NCBI GenBank assembly: GCA_964560325.1
Contig: CAZLLV010000059.1
Coordinates: 1-9,557 of the forward strand
Reading direction: 5' to 3'
DNA length: 9,557 nt
Origin: CAZLLV01 sp964560325
Lineage (GTDB): Bacteria; Acidobacteriota; Thermoanaerobaculia; Multivoradales; DATKCC01
Position 1 is the stretch's first letter. Every line of letters starts with the position of its first letter. Shown here piece by piece: positions 1-6,642 of the stretch. Under the pieces are notes generated by a model, which worked only from the letters and a program-made list of their open reading frames with translations, made no database searches and was not told the DNA's origin. The position numbers and the translations under genes were made by a program.

Positions 1-1347
1 GAGGCGCTGCTCGAGGTGGCGGAGTCGTTCTCCCCCCGGGTCGAGGAGGCCGGCGAGGGGCGCGTCTACCTCGACGTCACGGGGCTCGACCACCACTTCC
101 CCGCCGAGGACCTCTCCGGCTCCGAGCGGCAGGCGGGCGAGGCGATGGCTGCCGCGGCGGACGCCGCCGGCGTGCCGGTCTGGGTGGGGATCGCGAGCGG
201 CAAGCTGGCCGCCCGGGTGGCGGCCGAAGAGGGGGCCGCCCCCACCGTGGTGCCGGCCGGCGAGGAAGCGGCGTTCCTGGCGCCGCTGCCGCTCCACCGG
301 CTCTGCCCCGAGATGAGAACGAGCGCCACCCTCGAGAGCTGGGGCGTGCGCTCGGTCGGCGACCTCGCCCGCCTGCCGGAGGCGGAGGTGGCGAGCCGCC
401 TGGGGAGCGCCGGCCGGCGGCTCCACGTCACCGCGCGGGGCGAGGATCCGCGGCCGCTCGACCCCTGGCGGCCGCCCCCCGCCTTCCGCGAAGGGATGGA
501 CCTCGAGTGGCCGCTGGTCGCCCTCGAGCCCTTCCTGTTCGTCGCCCGGGCGGCGCTCGAACGGCTCTGCCGGCGGCTCGAGGCGCGCGGCTTCGCCTGT
601 CGGCGGCTGGAGCTCGACCTCCGGCTCGAGCCGGAGGGCCACGACCGGCGCAACGTCCACCTGCCCGCCGCCACCGCCGACACCAAGGTGCTCCTCACCC
701 TCGTCCGGCTCGACCTCGAAGCCCGGCCGCCGGGCGCGGCGGTCGCCGGCTTCGCCTTCGAGGCCCATCCGCACGAGCCGCGCAGCTCGCAGCTCTCGAT
801 CTTCGGACCGGAGGCCCTGGCCCCCGACCGGCTGGCGGGCACCATCGCCCGCCTCTTCGCCCTGCTCGGGCCCGACCGCGTCGGCTCGCCGCGCGCACCG
901 GACGGCCACCGGCCCGAGCGCCTGGAGCTGGTCCCCTACGACCCGCCCCCACCCCCCACCCTGCCGCGCGAGCCGCGGCCGCCGCGCCGGGGCATGGGGC
1001 TCCTGACCGTGCGGGTGCTGCGCCCGCCGGTCGCCCTGGAGGTGCTGACCGCGCGTGCTCCGGGGGCGGGCGGCGAGGTCGCCGAGCCCGCGACGGCCTA
1101 CGGCGAAGAGCCGGAAGAAGCCTCCGAGCGGCTGCTCTCGGTCCGCTCGACCGCCGGCTCCGGGCGGCCGAAGATCGACGGCCGGGTTCGGGTCGCCGCC
1201 GGCCCATGGCGGCTCGAGGAGGGGTGGTGGTCGGACCAGCCGGTCGAGCGCGACTACTGGGACGTCGAGCTCGCCGGCGGCGGGCTCTACCGGATCTACC
1301 GGGAGCGGGCGAGCGGCGAGTGGTTCGCCGACGGCATGTACGACTAA
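1..1347 (+). CDS. imuB: ImuB-like Y-family DNA polymerase homologue (5' truncated by window edge)
   Basis: Non-catalytic partner in the ImuA-ImuB-DnaE2 mutasome, which performs SOS-induced error-prone translesion synthesis in the cytoplasm. The frame is open from base 1, reads 448 residues and ends at TAA. The GTG at base 16 is internal, so the true start, probably with the first palm motif, lies upstream. Residues 22-28 (VYLDVTG) match the Y-family palm motif that follows the catalytic Asp-Glu. At that Asp-Glu position this protein has Gly-Arg (about residues 20-21), as expected for ImuB, which lost polymerase activity. The fingers/thumb and little-finger regions follow. QLSIF at residues 264-268 is a good beta-clamp binding motif. 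The C-terminus (GPWRLEEGWW, then WDVELAGGGLYRIYRE, then WFADGMYD) is the characteristic ImuB tail. Between about residues 310 and 330 there is a proline-rich linker. Neither imuA nor dnaE2 is visible: the upstream side is cut off and the downstream neighbour is convergent. DinB (Pol IV) is less likely because of the missing catalytic pair and the ImuB tail. Confidence 0.88.
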   Translation, partial: EALLEVAESFSPRVEEAGEGRVYLDVTGLDHHFPAEDLSGSERQAGEAMAAAADAAGVPVWVGIASGKLAARVAAEEGAAPTVVPAGEEAAFLAPLPLHRLCPEMRTSATLESWGVRSVGDLARLPEAEVASRLGSAGRRLHVTARGEDPRPLDPWRPPPAFREGMDLEWPLVALEPFLFVARAALERLCRRLEARGFACRRLELDLRLEPEGHDRRNVHLPAATADTKVLLTLVRLDLEARPPGAAVAGFAFEAHPHEPRSSQLSIFGPEALAPDRLAGTIARLFALLGPDRVGSPRAPDGHRPERLELVPYDPPPPPTLPREPRPPRRGMGLLTVRVLRPPVALEVLTARAPGAGGEVAEPATAYGEEPEEASERLLSVRSTAGSGRPKIDGRVRVAAGPWRLEEGWWSDQPVERDYWDVELAGGGLYRIYRERASGEWFADGMYD

Positions 1348-3497
1348 GGCGGCAACACCCGGATCGGCGCCCGCAGCGTGCCGATCCACTCCCCCTCCGG
1401 ATCGCCGATGCCGATCTCGAGGTGGTAGTCGCCCGCGGCGATCTCCTCCGGCTCGAAGGCGAGCATCACCTGGTCGGGCTGCCCCTCGATCCCCTGTCGA
1501 CGGTCGAGGAAGTCGAGCGTCGGCTCGTCGAGCGGTCGGCCGGCAGCGTCGAGGAGCCGCGCCTCGACCGTGATCCGTCCCTCGGTCAAGCCGTGGCCGA
1601 CCAGGAGCAGGCGCGTTTCGACACCCGGCCGCACCAGCCCGCGGATCGCCGGGAGGTAGCGCTCGCCACCGTACACGAACGGATACCGCTCCTCCTCTCC
1701 GGCGTCCGGCTCCGCCCCTCGTACCAGCAGCCAGTCCTCCTCCGGACCCTGCGCGAAGACGACCGCGGTGAGCGCGGCACGCTCGGCGGCCACCGGCACC
1801 TCGAGGAAGACGCGCCGGAGGGTGGCCCGGCCGGTCCGCAGGCTACGAGTGAGCACTCGCAGGTCGTAGCTACCCGGCGCCAGCGCGAGATCACCGAAGA
1901 ACTTGAGGCCTCCCGGCCCGTCGCCGACGAGACGGTCCGGTTCGACCGCCACCTGCCGCGCGATCGTGGCGACCACCCGCCTCTCCTCGTCGAAAGCGTA
2001 GACGTGGACCTCGACGCCCGGAGGACGATCCACGGGCCCCGCGAGCAGCGCCTCCCGGCCGACCTCGATCACCACCGGTACCGCGACCGTGCCGCCCTCC
2101 CCGCCGGCGGTTTCGAGGCTCATCGGCCCGGCGAAGACCGCCGCGCCGAGCTCGTCGAGCTCCAGCCCGGAACGCACCAGCTCGGCCGAGCTGGCGCGCC
2201 TCTCCGATCCTCCGAGCTGGACGAACGGGCGAGGCGCGTAGTACCCCGCCCGGTGGTGCGCTCGCGCCCCGCGGGGAGCGCCGCGCAGCTCGACCCGGAG
2301 CTCGCGGAACGAGCCGTCCGGCACCAGCTCCGAGGTCTGGAAGGTGAGCAGATAGGTGACGCTCGTCTGCTGGAGCACCCGGTCCATCGACTTCCCCAGG
2401 TCGTCGCGGCCGGAAACGAGGGTGCCGCCGGTCTCGCTCGACAGGAAGACCAGGGACTCGCGCCGCTGCCTGGCGTTCGTCGTATTGAGCTCCACGCCCT
2501 CGATCCCGTAGAGGTTCCAGCCCGCCCGTCGGAAGCTGCGGACCAGCTCATCGAGCTCGGAGAGCAGCCAGCTCCCGCCGTCGCTCAGGTAGAGGTCCGA
2601 CTCGAAGCCGCGCGAGAAGAGGACGAGCGACTTCTGCCCCTCGATCGAGCGGTGCTCCTCGGCGAGGCGGCGGAGCGCGTCGACCAGGATCGACGCGCGC
2701 GCGGCCCGCTGCTGCCGCACGTTCTCGGCCTGCGCCCGGGCCATCTCGACCAGCACATCCTCAGACCCCGCCCTGCCGCCGCCGAGCCCCTCGTCCAACA
2801 CCTCCTGGGCGAGGCTGCGCTCGCGCTCGACCGCCGCCCCGAGGTCAGCGCCCACCGCCTCCCAATCGCCGACGGTGAGGCCGAGCGGGTCGCCCGCCAC
2901 CTCGCTCCCGGAGCCCGGAACGTCCGGCACGTCCTCCCCCAGGTATCGCCCGAGCCCATGGAGCGCCGTGAGCGCCTGGGCGTGGTCGGGGGTGAAGCCG
3001 AGGACCGACGACACGCCCGCGCGCTGACTGTAGAACGCGACCGCCACGAGATCGCTCGGCCGCAGCTCCTCCTCCACCATCCAGCGGGCGGCCCGGTAGG
3101 CCCGGCCCAGGTACTCCGCGTCGGTGAAGTCGAGGTCGAAGAGGAGCAGAAAGTGCCGCCGCGCGGCGATCGGGACGTCTCCCGGGACAGAGGCGGTCCC
3201 GGCGTCCGGGCCGGAGGAGGCCGGCGCCTCGAGGTCGAGCATCTCGAAACCGAGGATCGGCCGCTCCCGCCCCTCGTCGTAGACGACGAAGTTCTCCGCC
3301 GTCAAGCCGCGCACCGGGAGACCGCGCCGCAGGACGCGAACCGGCACCTCGACGGCGACGACCGTCGCCTCGTCGTCGAACGACGCGGGCGTTTGGGCGG
3401 CGAGCGCTACCGGCGCGGAGGGAAGAGAGATCGCGCCGAAGAGGGAACAGAGCGCGATCGTGCGGCAAACCGGGGACCGTGGGAATCGTAAAGCCAT
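1344..3497 (-). CDS. Exported VWFA-related Acidobacterial-type protein (paralogue A)
   Basis: Probable periplasmic, surface or secreted protein of 717 residues; its molecular role is unknown. A signal peptide covers residues 1 to about 33 (cleavage near ALA|AQ). An N-terminal beta domain at about 45-90 contains VPVRV, VRGLTAENFVVYDEG and IxGFEM, the hallmark of the TIGR03436 family. A von Willebrand A-like domain follows at about 113-385, with strand HFLLLF, then DLDFT (121-125) at the MIDAS position, SDLVAVAFYS, KSLVLFSRGFES and TSVTYLLTF. The segment HRAGYYAPRPF (about 415-425) closes this part. The remaining roughly 290 residues look like beta-sandwich repeats and carry no motif I can name. 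A strong AGGAGGT Shine-Dalgarno sequence at 3503-3509, 5 nt before the ATG, supports this start. The DxSxS motif is altered, so classical MIDAS metal binding is uncertain. It is clearly homologous to the two VWFA genes upstream but more divergent. It sits behind a strong terminator, so it is probably transcribed separately. Its last codons overlap imuB. Confidence 0.88.
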   Translation of the reverse strand: MALRFPRSPVCRTIALCSLFGAISLPSAPVALAAQTPASFDDEATVVAVEVPVRVLRRGLPVRGLTAENFVVYDEGRERPILGFEMLDLEAPASSGPDAGTASVPGDVPIAARRHFLLLFDLDFTDAEYLGRAYRAARWMVEEELRPSDLVAVAFYSQRAGVSSVLGFTPDHAQALTALHGLGRYLGEDVPDVPGSGSEVAGDPLGLTVGDWEAVGADLGAAVERERSLAQEVLDEGLGGGRAGSEDVLVEMARAQAENVRQQRAARASILVDALRRLAEEHRSIEGQKSLVLFSRGFESDLYLSDGGSWLLSELDELVRSFRRAGWNLYGIEGVELNTTNARQRRESLVFLSSETGGTLVSGRDDLGKSMDRVLQQTSVTYLLTFQTSELVPDGSFRELRVELRGAPRGARAHHRAGYYAPRPFVQLGGSERRASSAELVRSGLELDELGAAVFAGPMSLETAGGEGGTVAVPVVIEVGREALLAGPVDRPPGVEVHVYAFDEERRVVATIARQVAVEPDRLVGDGPGGLKFFGDLALAPGSYDLRVLTRSLRTGRATLRRVFLEVPVAAERAALTAVVFAQGPEEDWLLVRGAEPDAGEEERYPFVYGGERYLPAIRGLVRPGVETRLLLVGHGLTEGRITVEARLLDAAGRPLDEPTLDFLDRRQGIEGQPDQVMLAFEPEEIAAGDYHLEIGIGDPEGEWIGTLRAPIRVLPP

Positions 3498-3502
3498 GAA
3501 CC

Positions 3503-3509
3503 ACCTCCT
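3503..3509 (-). promoter_or_regulatory. Shine-Dalgarno of VWFA paralogue A
   Basis: Minus-strand AGGAGGT lies 5 nt before the ATG at 3497. It is a near-perfect anti-16S complement and fixes this start over the out-of-frame ATG at 3504. Confidence 0.8.
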
Positions 3510-3532
3510 CCAGTCAGCATCTGATGGCTCAC

Positions 3533-3543
3533 GATGTTACATC
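3533..3543. promoter_or_regulatory. Small inverted repeat upstream of VWFA paralogue A, possible operator
   Basis: GATGT-T-ACATC is a perfect 5-bp inverted repeat around one base. It lies about 36 nt before the ATG and in the AT-richest part of the gap between the barrel gene's terminator and this gene. The same stretch contains TAACAT, which could act as a weak -10 box, but I see no matching -35. Short palindromes like this arise by chance, so the operator reading is speculative. Confidence 0.2.
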
Positions 3544-3580
3544 ATCGACGAACATACCCCTTGCGCCTCTCCTGACGCAC

Positions 3581-3614
3581 GAAACGCCGGGGCGGATCGC
3601 TCCGCGCCCGGCGT
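3581..3614 (-). terminator. Rho-independent-type terminator after the beta-barrel gene
   Basis: The stem pairs 3584-3591 (ACGCCGGG) with 3607-3614 (CCCGGCGT) and 3592-3596 (GCGGA) with 3601-3605 (TCCGC), giving 13 base pairs with a single bulged G at 3606 and a TCGC loop. On the minus strand the hairpin ends in GCGTTTC, so it is followed by only a short T run. It begins about 25 nt after the barrel stop codon and separates that gene from VWFA paralogue A. The stem is very strong; the short T tract is the only weakness. Confidence 0.7.
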
Positions 3615-3638
3615 CTCGAGGGTCCTGCTTCGGTTGCT

Positions 3639-4244
3639 CTAGAAGCGCCAGATGATCCCGGCGTTGGCGCCGAGGCCGCCGACGTCGAGATCGCGCTCCA
3701 GCAGATCCTCGAACTCGACGTCGTCGAGGTCCTCGAAGTCGTCGATGTCGCGGTTGATCGTCACCTCCACCTCGCGGTAGATCGCCTCGGCGAAGAAGCC
3801 CACGCCACCGACCGAGCGGGCGAACTCGACGCCGACGACGCCGTAGAAGCCGGCCTCGTCGTCGATCTCGCCCCGCTCCGCGTCGAGGAAGATGTAGGTT
3901 CCGCCGCCGCCGACGTAGAAGTTCAGCGGCTGGTCGTGACCGAAGTTGTACTTCACGCCCAGGTCGACCGGGATCGCCTCGATGTCGTTCGTGAAGGCGC
4001 CCGGATCGTCGCCCGGATCGTCGGCGAACGACTCGAAGTCCTCGGTCAGGTCGGGCAGGTAGGTGCCGCGCACCTCGAGCTGCAGCGCGCCGCCGAAGCC
4101 GGCCTTGACACCGCCACCGACGGTCTCCTCCAGATCCTCGGTATCGAGGTAGGAGCCGAAGATCGCGAAGTCGGCCGCGTGGGCGGCCGGGGCGGTGGCG
4201 AGAACGAAGACCGCCGCGGCGGCCCAGATCATCGTCTTTCTCAT
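3639..4244 (-). CDS. Small outer-membrane beta-barrel protein
   Basis: Predicted 201-residue outer-membrane protein of the OmpA-like or Opa-like 8-strand barrel type (PF13505-like). The signal peptide is residues 1-23 with a textbook AHA|AD cleavage site. The mature part has alternating amphipathic strands (ADFAIFGSYL, GGGVKAGFGGALQLEVRGTYL, VDLGVKYNFG, LNFYVGGGGTYIFL, AGFYGVVGVEFA, VGFFAEAIYREVEVTI, LGANAGIIWRF) linked by acidic loops. It ends in aromatic Phe, the usual BamA recognition signal. Residues 165-187 form an extreme acidic loop with 13 Asp/Glu in 23 positions, and residues 68-89 form another. The size suits a small 8-strand barrel. GGAGGA at 4252-4257, 7 nt before the ATG, decides the start. 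The open frame continues far upstream, but that part is an out-of-frame shadow of VWFA paralogue B. A putative sigma-54 promoter lies upstream and a strong hairpin lies downstream, so this is likely a monocistronic, conditionally expressed gene. Substrate or role is unknown. Confidence 0.85.
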   Translation of the reverse strand: MRKTMIWAAAAVFVLATAPAAHAADFAIFGSYLDTEDLEETVGGGVKAGFGGALQLEVRGTYLPDLTEDFESFADDPGDDPGAFTNDIEAIPVDLGVKYNFGHDQPLNFYVGGGGTYIFLDAERGEIDDEAGFYGVVGVEFARSVGGVGFFAEAIYREVEVTINRDIDDFEDLDDVEFEDLLERDLDVGGLGANAGIIWRF

Positions 4245-4348
4245 GAGATTCTCCTCCAGTGGAAGATACAGGTCGATTCGCGGAGCGCTCGCGCGTCCCG
4301 CTTCCATGGGTCGGAGGCGGATGATGCACTCCCCCTGCGACCTGGAAG

Positions 4349-4367
4349 AAGCAATCCTCTTGCCAAG
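4349..4367 (-). promoter_or_regulatory. Putative sigma-54 (RpoN) -24/-12 promoter of the beta-barrel gene
   Basis: The minus strand reads CTTGGCAAGAGGATTGCTT. Against the RpoN consensus TGGCAC-N5-TTGC(A/T), the match is TGGCAA-GAGGA-TTGCT: one substitution, with the invariant GG (4364-4363) and GC (4352-4351) dinucleotides at the correct spacing. The predicted start of transcription is about 12 nt downstream, near 4339, giving a leader of about 95 nt before the barrel ATG. It lies in the only sizeable intergenic region in the window. If real, expression needs RpoN and an enhancer-binding activator. I did not find a convincing enhancer repeat in the short upstream stretch. Confidence 0.6.
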
Positions 4368-4394
4368 CAAATGGAGAAAGAGCGATAAGGACGC

Positions 4395-4414
4395 GGGGCG
4401 CGGTGGGGCGCCCC
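4395..4414 (-). terminator. Weak hairpin terminator candidate after VWFA paralogue B
   Basis: A 6-bp GC stem pairs GGGGCG (4395-4400) with CGCCCC (4409-4414) across an 8-nt loop and lies just after the VWFA paralogue B stop codon. On the minus strand it is followed after a few bases by a pyrimidine-rich stretch (TTATCGCTCTTTCTCC), not a clean T run. It could end the upstream operon transcript, but GC-rich DNA makes such stems easily, so support is limited. Confidence 0.3.
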
Positions 4415-4420
4415 TGAGCC

Positions 4421-6604
4421 TCACCGCAGCTTCGAGGCCGAGTCGACGACCCGGAAGGAGGCCGCCGGGCTCGACACGGCCGCGCCGTCCGGGCCCTCGA
4501 AGACCAGGCGCAGCTCGTAGTCGCCCGCCGGAAGCGCAGTCGCCCGCAAGCCGAGGGCGAGCTGCCGCACCCGCGTTGCGCTCGCCCCCTCCGCCTCCGG
4601 AGCGTCGTGCCCCAGGAAGCGGACCGCGACCCCGCCCGGCACCGGGAACCCGTTCGCGTCGAAGACCAGCGCCCGCAGGCCCGGTGGCGCCTGCGACCAG
4701 ACACCGCGGCCGATCACCGTCGTCTCGGTCCCCCGGACGACCGACGGCACGAGCGCCGGAAGGAAGCGGTGCTCGCCGAAGACGAACGGGTAGGGAGCGC
4801 CGGATGAGACGTCGCGGATCAGGATCCGCCGCCCGCTCTCCTCGTCCCCTTCCTTCACCAGCTCGGCGAACATCGGCTCCATCAGCACCGGCTCGCCGGA
4901 GCCGATCTCCGGCACCCGCAGGGCGGCCACCTGCAGCGCCACCCGCCCGTCCTCGACGTTCCTCACCAGCGACCGGAGCTCGTAGTGGCCCGGCGGCACG
5001 ACCAGCTCGCCGTAAAAGACCACCGACCCGGCCCGGGACGCCTTCGCCACCACGTCCGGGACCATGAAGAAGTCCCGCCCCCAGCTCCCGGCGATCTCGC
5101 CGTCGTCCCCGAAGGCGTACGACATCGCCTCGACCCGGGTCGCCTGCCACGCCCGCGAGGCGAGGAGGCCGGGCGCGTCGACCTCCATCACCACCGGGAC
5201 CCGTACACCCCCGCCCTCGGCCCGCCCGGCCGGCGCGGCGAGGACGCGGTAGCCGATGTCGTCGATCTCGCGGCCGGCGAGCAGCAGCTCCGCGGTCGCC
5301 ACCCGCCGCTCCTCGCGGTCCATCTCGGCGAAGGGCTGCGGCGCGAAGTAGCCGGCGCGGTGGACCACTCGCGCCCCGCGCGGAGCCTGTGCCCCCTCGG
5401 CGAGCTCGACCCGTAGCTCGCGATACGAGCCGTCCTCCGGCAGGTTCGGGCTCGCGAAGGAGAGGACGTAGGTGACGCTCGTCCGCTCGAGCACCTCGCC
5501 CATCGAGCGCGCGAAATCGTTCTCGCCGGAGATCAGCCCGCCGCCGGTGCCCCGGGCCACCATCAGCAGCGACTCGCGGCGCGCCTTGTTGTCCGGCGTG
5601 TTGAGGTCCGCGCCCTCGATCGAATAGATCGTCCAGCCCGCCTGCCGGAAGCCGGCGATCATCTCCCGGAGCTCGGTCAAGAGCCAGCTCCCGCCGTCCG
5701 CCAGGTAGAGATCGGACTCGAAGCCGCGCGAGAAGAGGACCAGGTACTTCTGGCCGTCGATCCACCGGTACTGACGGGCGAGGTCGCGAAGCGATCCGGC
5801 CAGGGCCGCCGCCCGGCTCGCCCGCTGCTGCCGCATGTCCTCGGCGGCGAAGACGGCCATGTCGTTGACCGTCTCGGCCACGCCGTCCGGCCGCCGGCCG
5901 CCACCACCGGTCCCGATCCAGGGCGCGGTCTCCCCCGCGAGGCTCCGCTCGCGCTCGCGCGCCTGGCCCAGATCGGCGAGCACCGCCTCCCAGCCTCCCG
6001 CGGTGAGGCCGAGCACGTCCTTCTCCGCCGTCTCCTCGGCCGCCGCCGGCTCGGCGATCTCGCGCCCGAGGTAGCGCCCGAGCCGGTCGAGAGCGCCGGT
6101 CACCTGCCGCCGGTCCGGTGTGAAACCGAGCACGGACGACACCCCCGCCCGCTGGCTGAAGAAGGCGACCGCCACCATGTCGCTCGGGTGCAGGCCGTCG
6201 TCGACCAGCTCGCGAGCCGCGTCGTAGGCGCGCTCGAGGTAGTGACCGTCGGTGAAGTCGAGGTCGAAGAGGAGGAGGAAGTAGCGCCGGGCCGCGAACG
6301 GGACCTCCGCGCCGCCGCCGGCCGTCCCCTCCGCCACGTCGTAGAGCTCGAAGGCGGTGATCTCGCACTCGACGCCGGCGTCGAAGAGCCGGAAGTCGCC
6401 GGCCGAGAGACCGCGCACCGCCTCGCCGTCGGCGAGCACGCGCACCGGCACCTCGACCACCACCACGTCGGTGCGGTCGCCGAAGCTCGTGGGCGGAATC
6501 TCCTGTCCGCGGGCCGGGACGGTGACTGCGAAGCTGGCGAGCGCCGTCCAGACGACGAACCAGGTCGTCCAGGCGGAGAGGAACATCCAGGTGCGATGGG
6601 TCAT
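4421..6604 (-). CDS. Exported VWFA-related Acidobacterial-type protein (paralogue B)
   Basis: Exported protein of 727 residues; function unknown. The start is ATG at 6604 (MTHRTW), preceded at 8 nt by AAGGAG. The in-frame ATG 63 nt further up would add an Arg-rich leader lying inside the preceding gene and is rejected. The signal peptide is residues 1-33, unusually Trp-rich, with cleavage near ARG|QE. The TIGR03436-type N-domain at about 46-90 has VEVPVRVLADGEAVRGLSAGDFRLFD split by ordinary loops. The VWA-like domain starts at about 107 (RRYFLLLF) with DLDFT at 114-118, then SDMVAVAFFSQ, KYLVLFSRGFES and TSVTYVLSF. The family marker HRAGYFAPQPF follows. The C-terminal part contains SSGAPYPFVFGEHRFLPA, ALVFDANGFPVPGG and LPAGDYELRLVF, probably beta-sandwich modules. 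It is closely similar over its length to the partial VWFA gene two genes upstream, which indicates recent duplication. It follows the PHM-like gene by 37 nt and is probably in the same operon. Confidence 0.88.
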   Translation of the reverse strand: MTHRTWMFLSAWTTWFVVWTALASFAVTVPARGQEIPPTSFGDRTDVVVVEVPVRVLADGEAVRGLSAGDFRLFDAGVECEITAFELYDVAEGTAGGGAEVPFAARRYFLLLFDLDFTDGHYLERAYDAARELVDDGLHPSDMVAVAFFSQRAGVSSVLGFTPDRRQVTGALDRLGRYLGREIAEPAAAEETAEKDVLGLTAGGWEAVLADLGQARERERSLAGETAPWIGTGGGGRRPDGVAETVNDMAVFAAEDMRQQRASRAAALAGSLRDLARQYRWIDGQKYLVLFSRGFESDLYLADGGSWLLTELREMIAGFRQAGWTIYSIEGADLNTPDNKARRESLLMVARGTGGGLISGENDFARSMGEVLERTSVTYVLSFASPNLPEDGSYRELRVELAEGAQAPRGARVVHRAGYFAPQPFAEMDREERRVATAELLLAGREIDDIGYRVLAAPAGRAEGGGVRVPVVMEVDAPGLLASRAWQATRVEAMSYAFGDDGEIAGSWGRDFFMVPDVVAKASRAGSVVFYGELVVPPGHYELRSLVRNVEDGRVALQVAALRVPEIGSGEPVLMEPMFAELVKEGDEESGRRILIRDVSSGAPYPFVFGEHRFLPALVPSVVRGTETTVIGRGVWSQAPPGLRALVFDANGFPVPGGVAVRFLGHDAPEAEGASATRVRQLALGLRATALPAGDYELRLVFEGPDGAAVSSPAASFRVVDSASKLR

Positions 6605-6612
6605 TCCGCGCT

Positions 6613-6618
6613 CTCCTT
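6613..6618 (-). promoter_or_regulatory. Shine-Dalgarno that decides the start of VWFA paralogue B
   Basis: AAGGAG on the minus strand, 8 nt before the ATG at 6604. The alternative in-frame ATG at 6667 lies inside the upstream gene and would put 21 mostly Arg/Gly/Pro residues before the signal peptide, so 6604 is preferred. Confidence 0.7.
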
Positions 6619-6621
6619 TCC

Positions 6622-6642
6622 GGCGCCGGCCGGGCCGGCGCC
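6622..6642. repeat. Perfect 21-bp inverted repeat between PHM-like gene and VWFA paralogue B
   Basis: Arms GGCGCCGGCC (6622-6631) and GGCCGGCGCC (6633-6642) are perfect complements around a single G; a real RNA loop would open the inner pairs. The repeat touches the stop codon of the PHM-like gene (6642-6644) and ends 3 nt before the Shine-Dalgarno of the next gene. No T run follows on either strand, so it is not a classic terminator. It may stabilise the upstream transcript, promote partial termination or affect translation of the downstream gene. Every base is G or C, so chance contributes, but a perfect 10-bp arm in a 37-nt gap is notable. Confidence 0.5.

Noticed and set aside
507..3491. 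994-codon open frame on the plus strand
   Set aside because: It runs antisense through VWFA paralogue A and out of frame through imuB. Its protein is rich in Arg, Ala, Pro and Gly with no domain. It reflects high GC at third codon positions; both overlapped genes have clear family motifs.
4245..6368. Upstream extension of the barrel gene's frame (909 codons in total), suggesting a giant fusion
   Set aside because: The extension is the out-of-frame shadow of VWFA paralogue B, Arg/Gly-rich and without motifs. The signal peptide and a good Shine-Dalgarno sequence place the real start at 4244.
6622..6642. Palindrome as a Rho-independent terminator
   Set aside because: No T run follows on either strand, and the next gene's ribosome site follows immediately.
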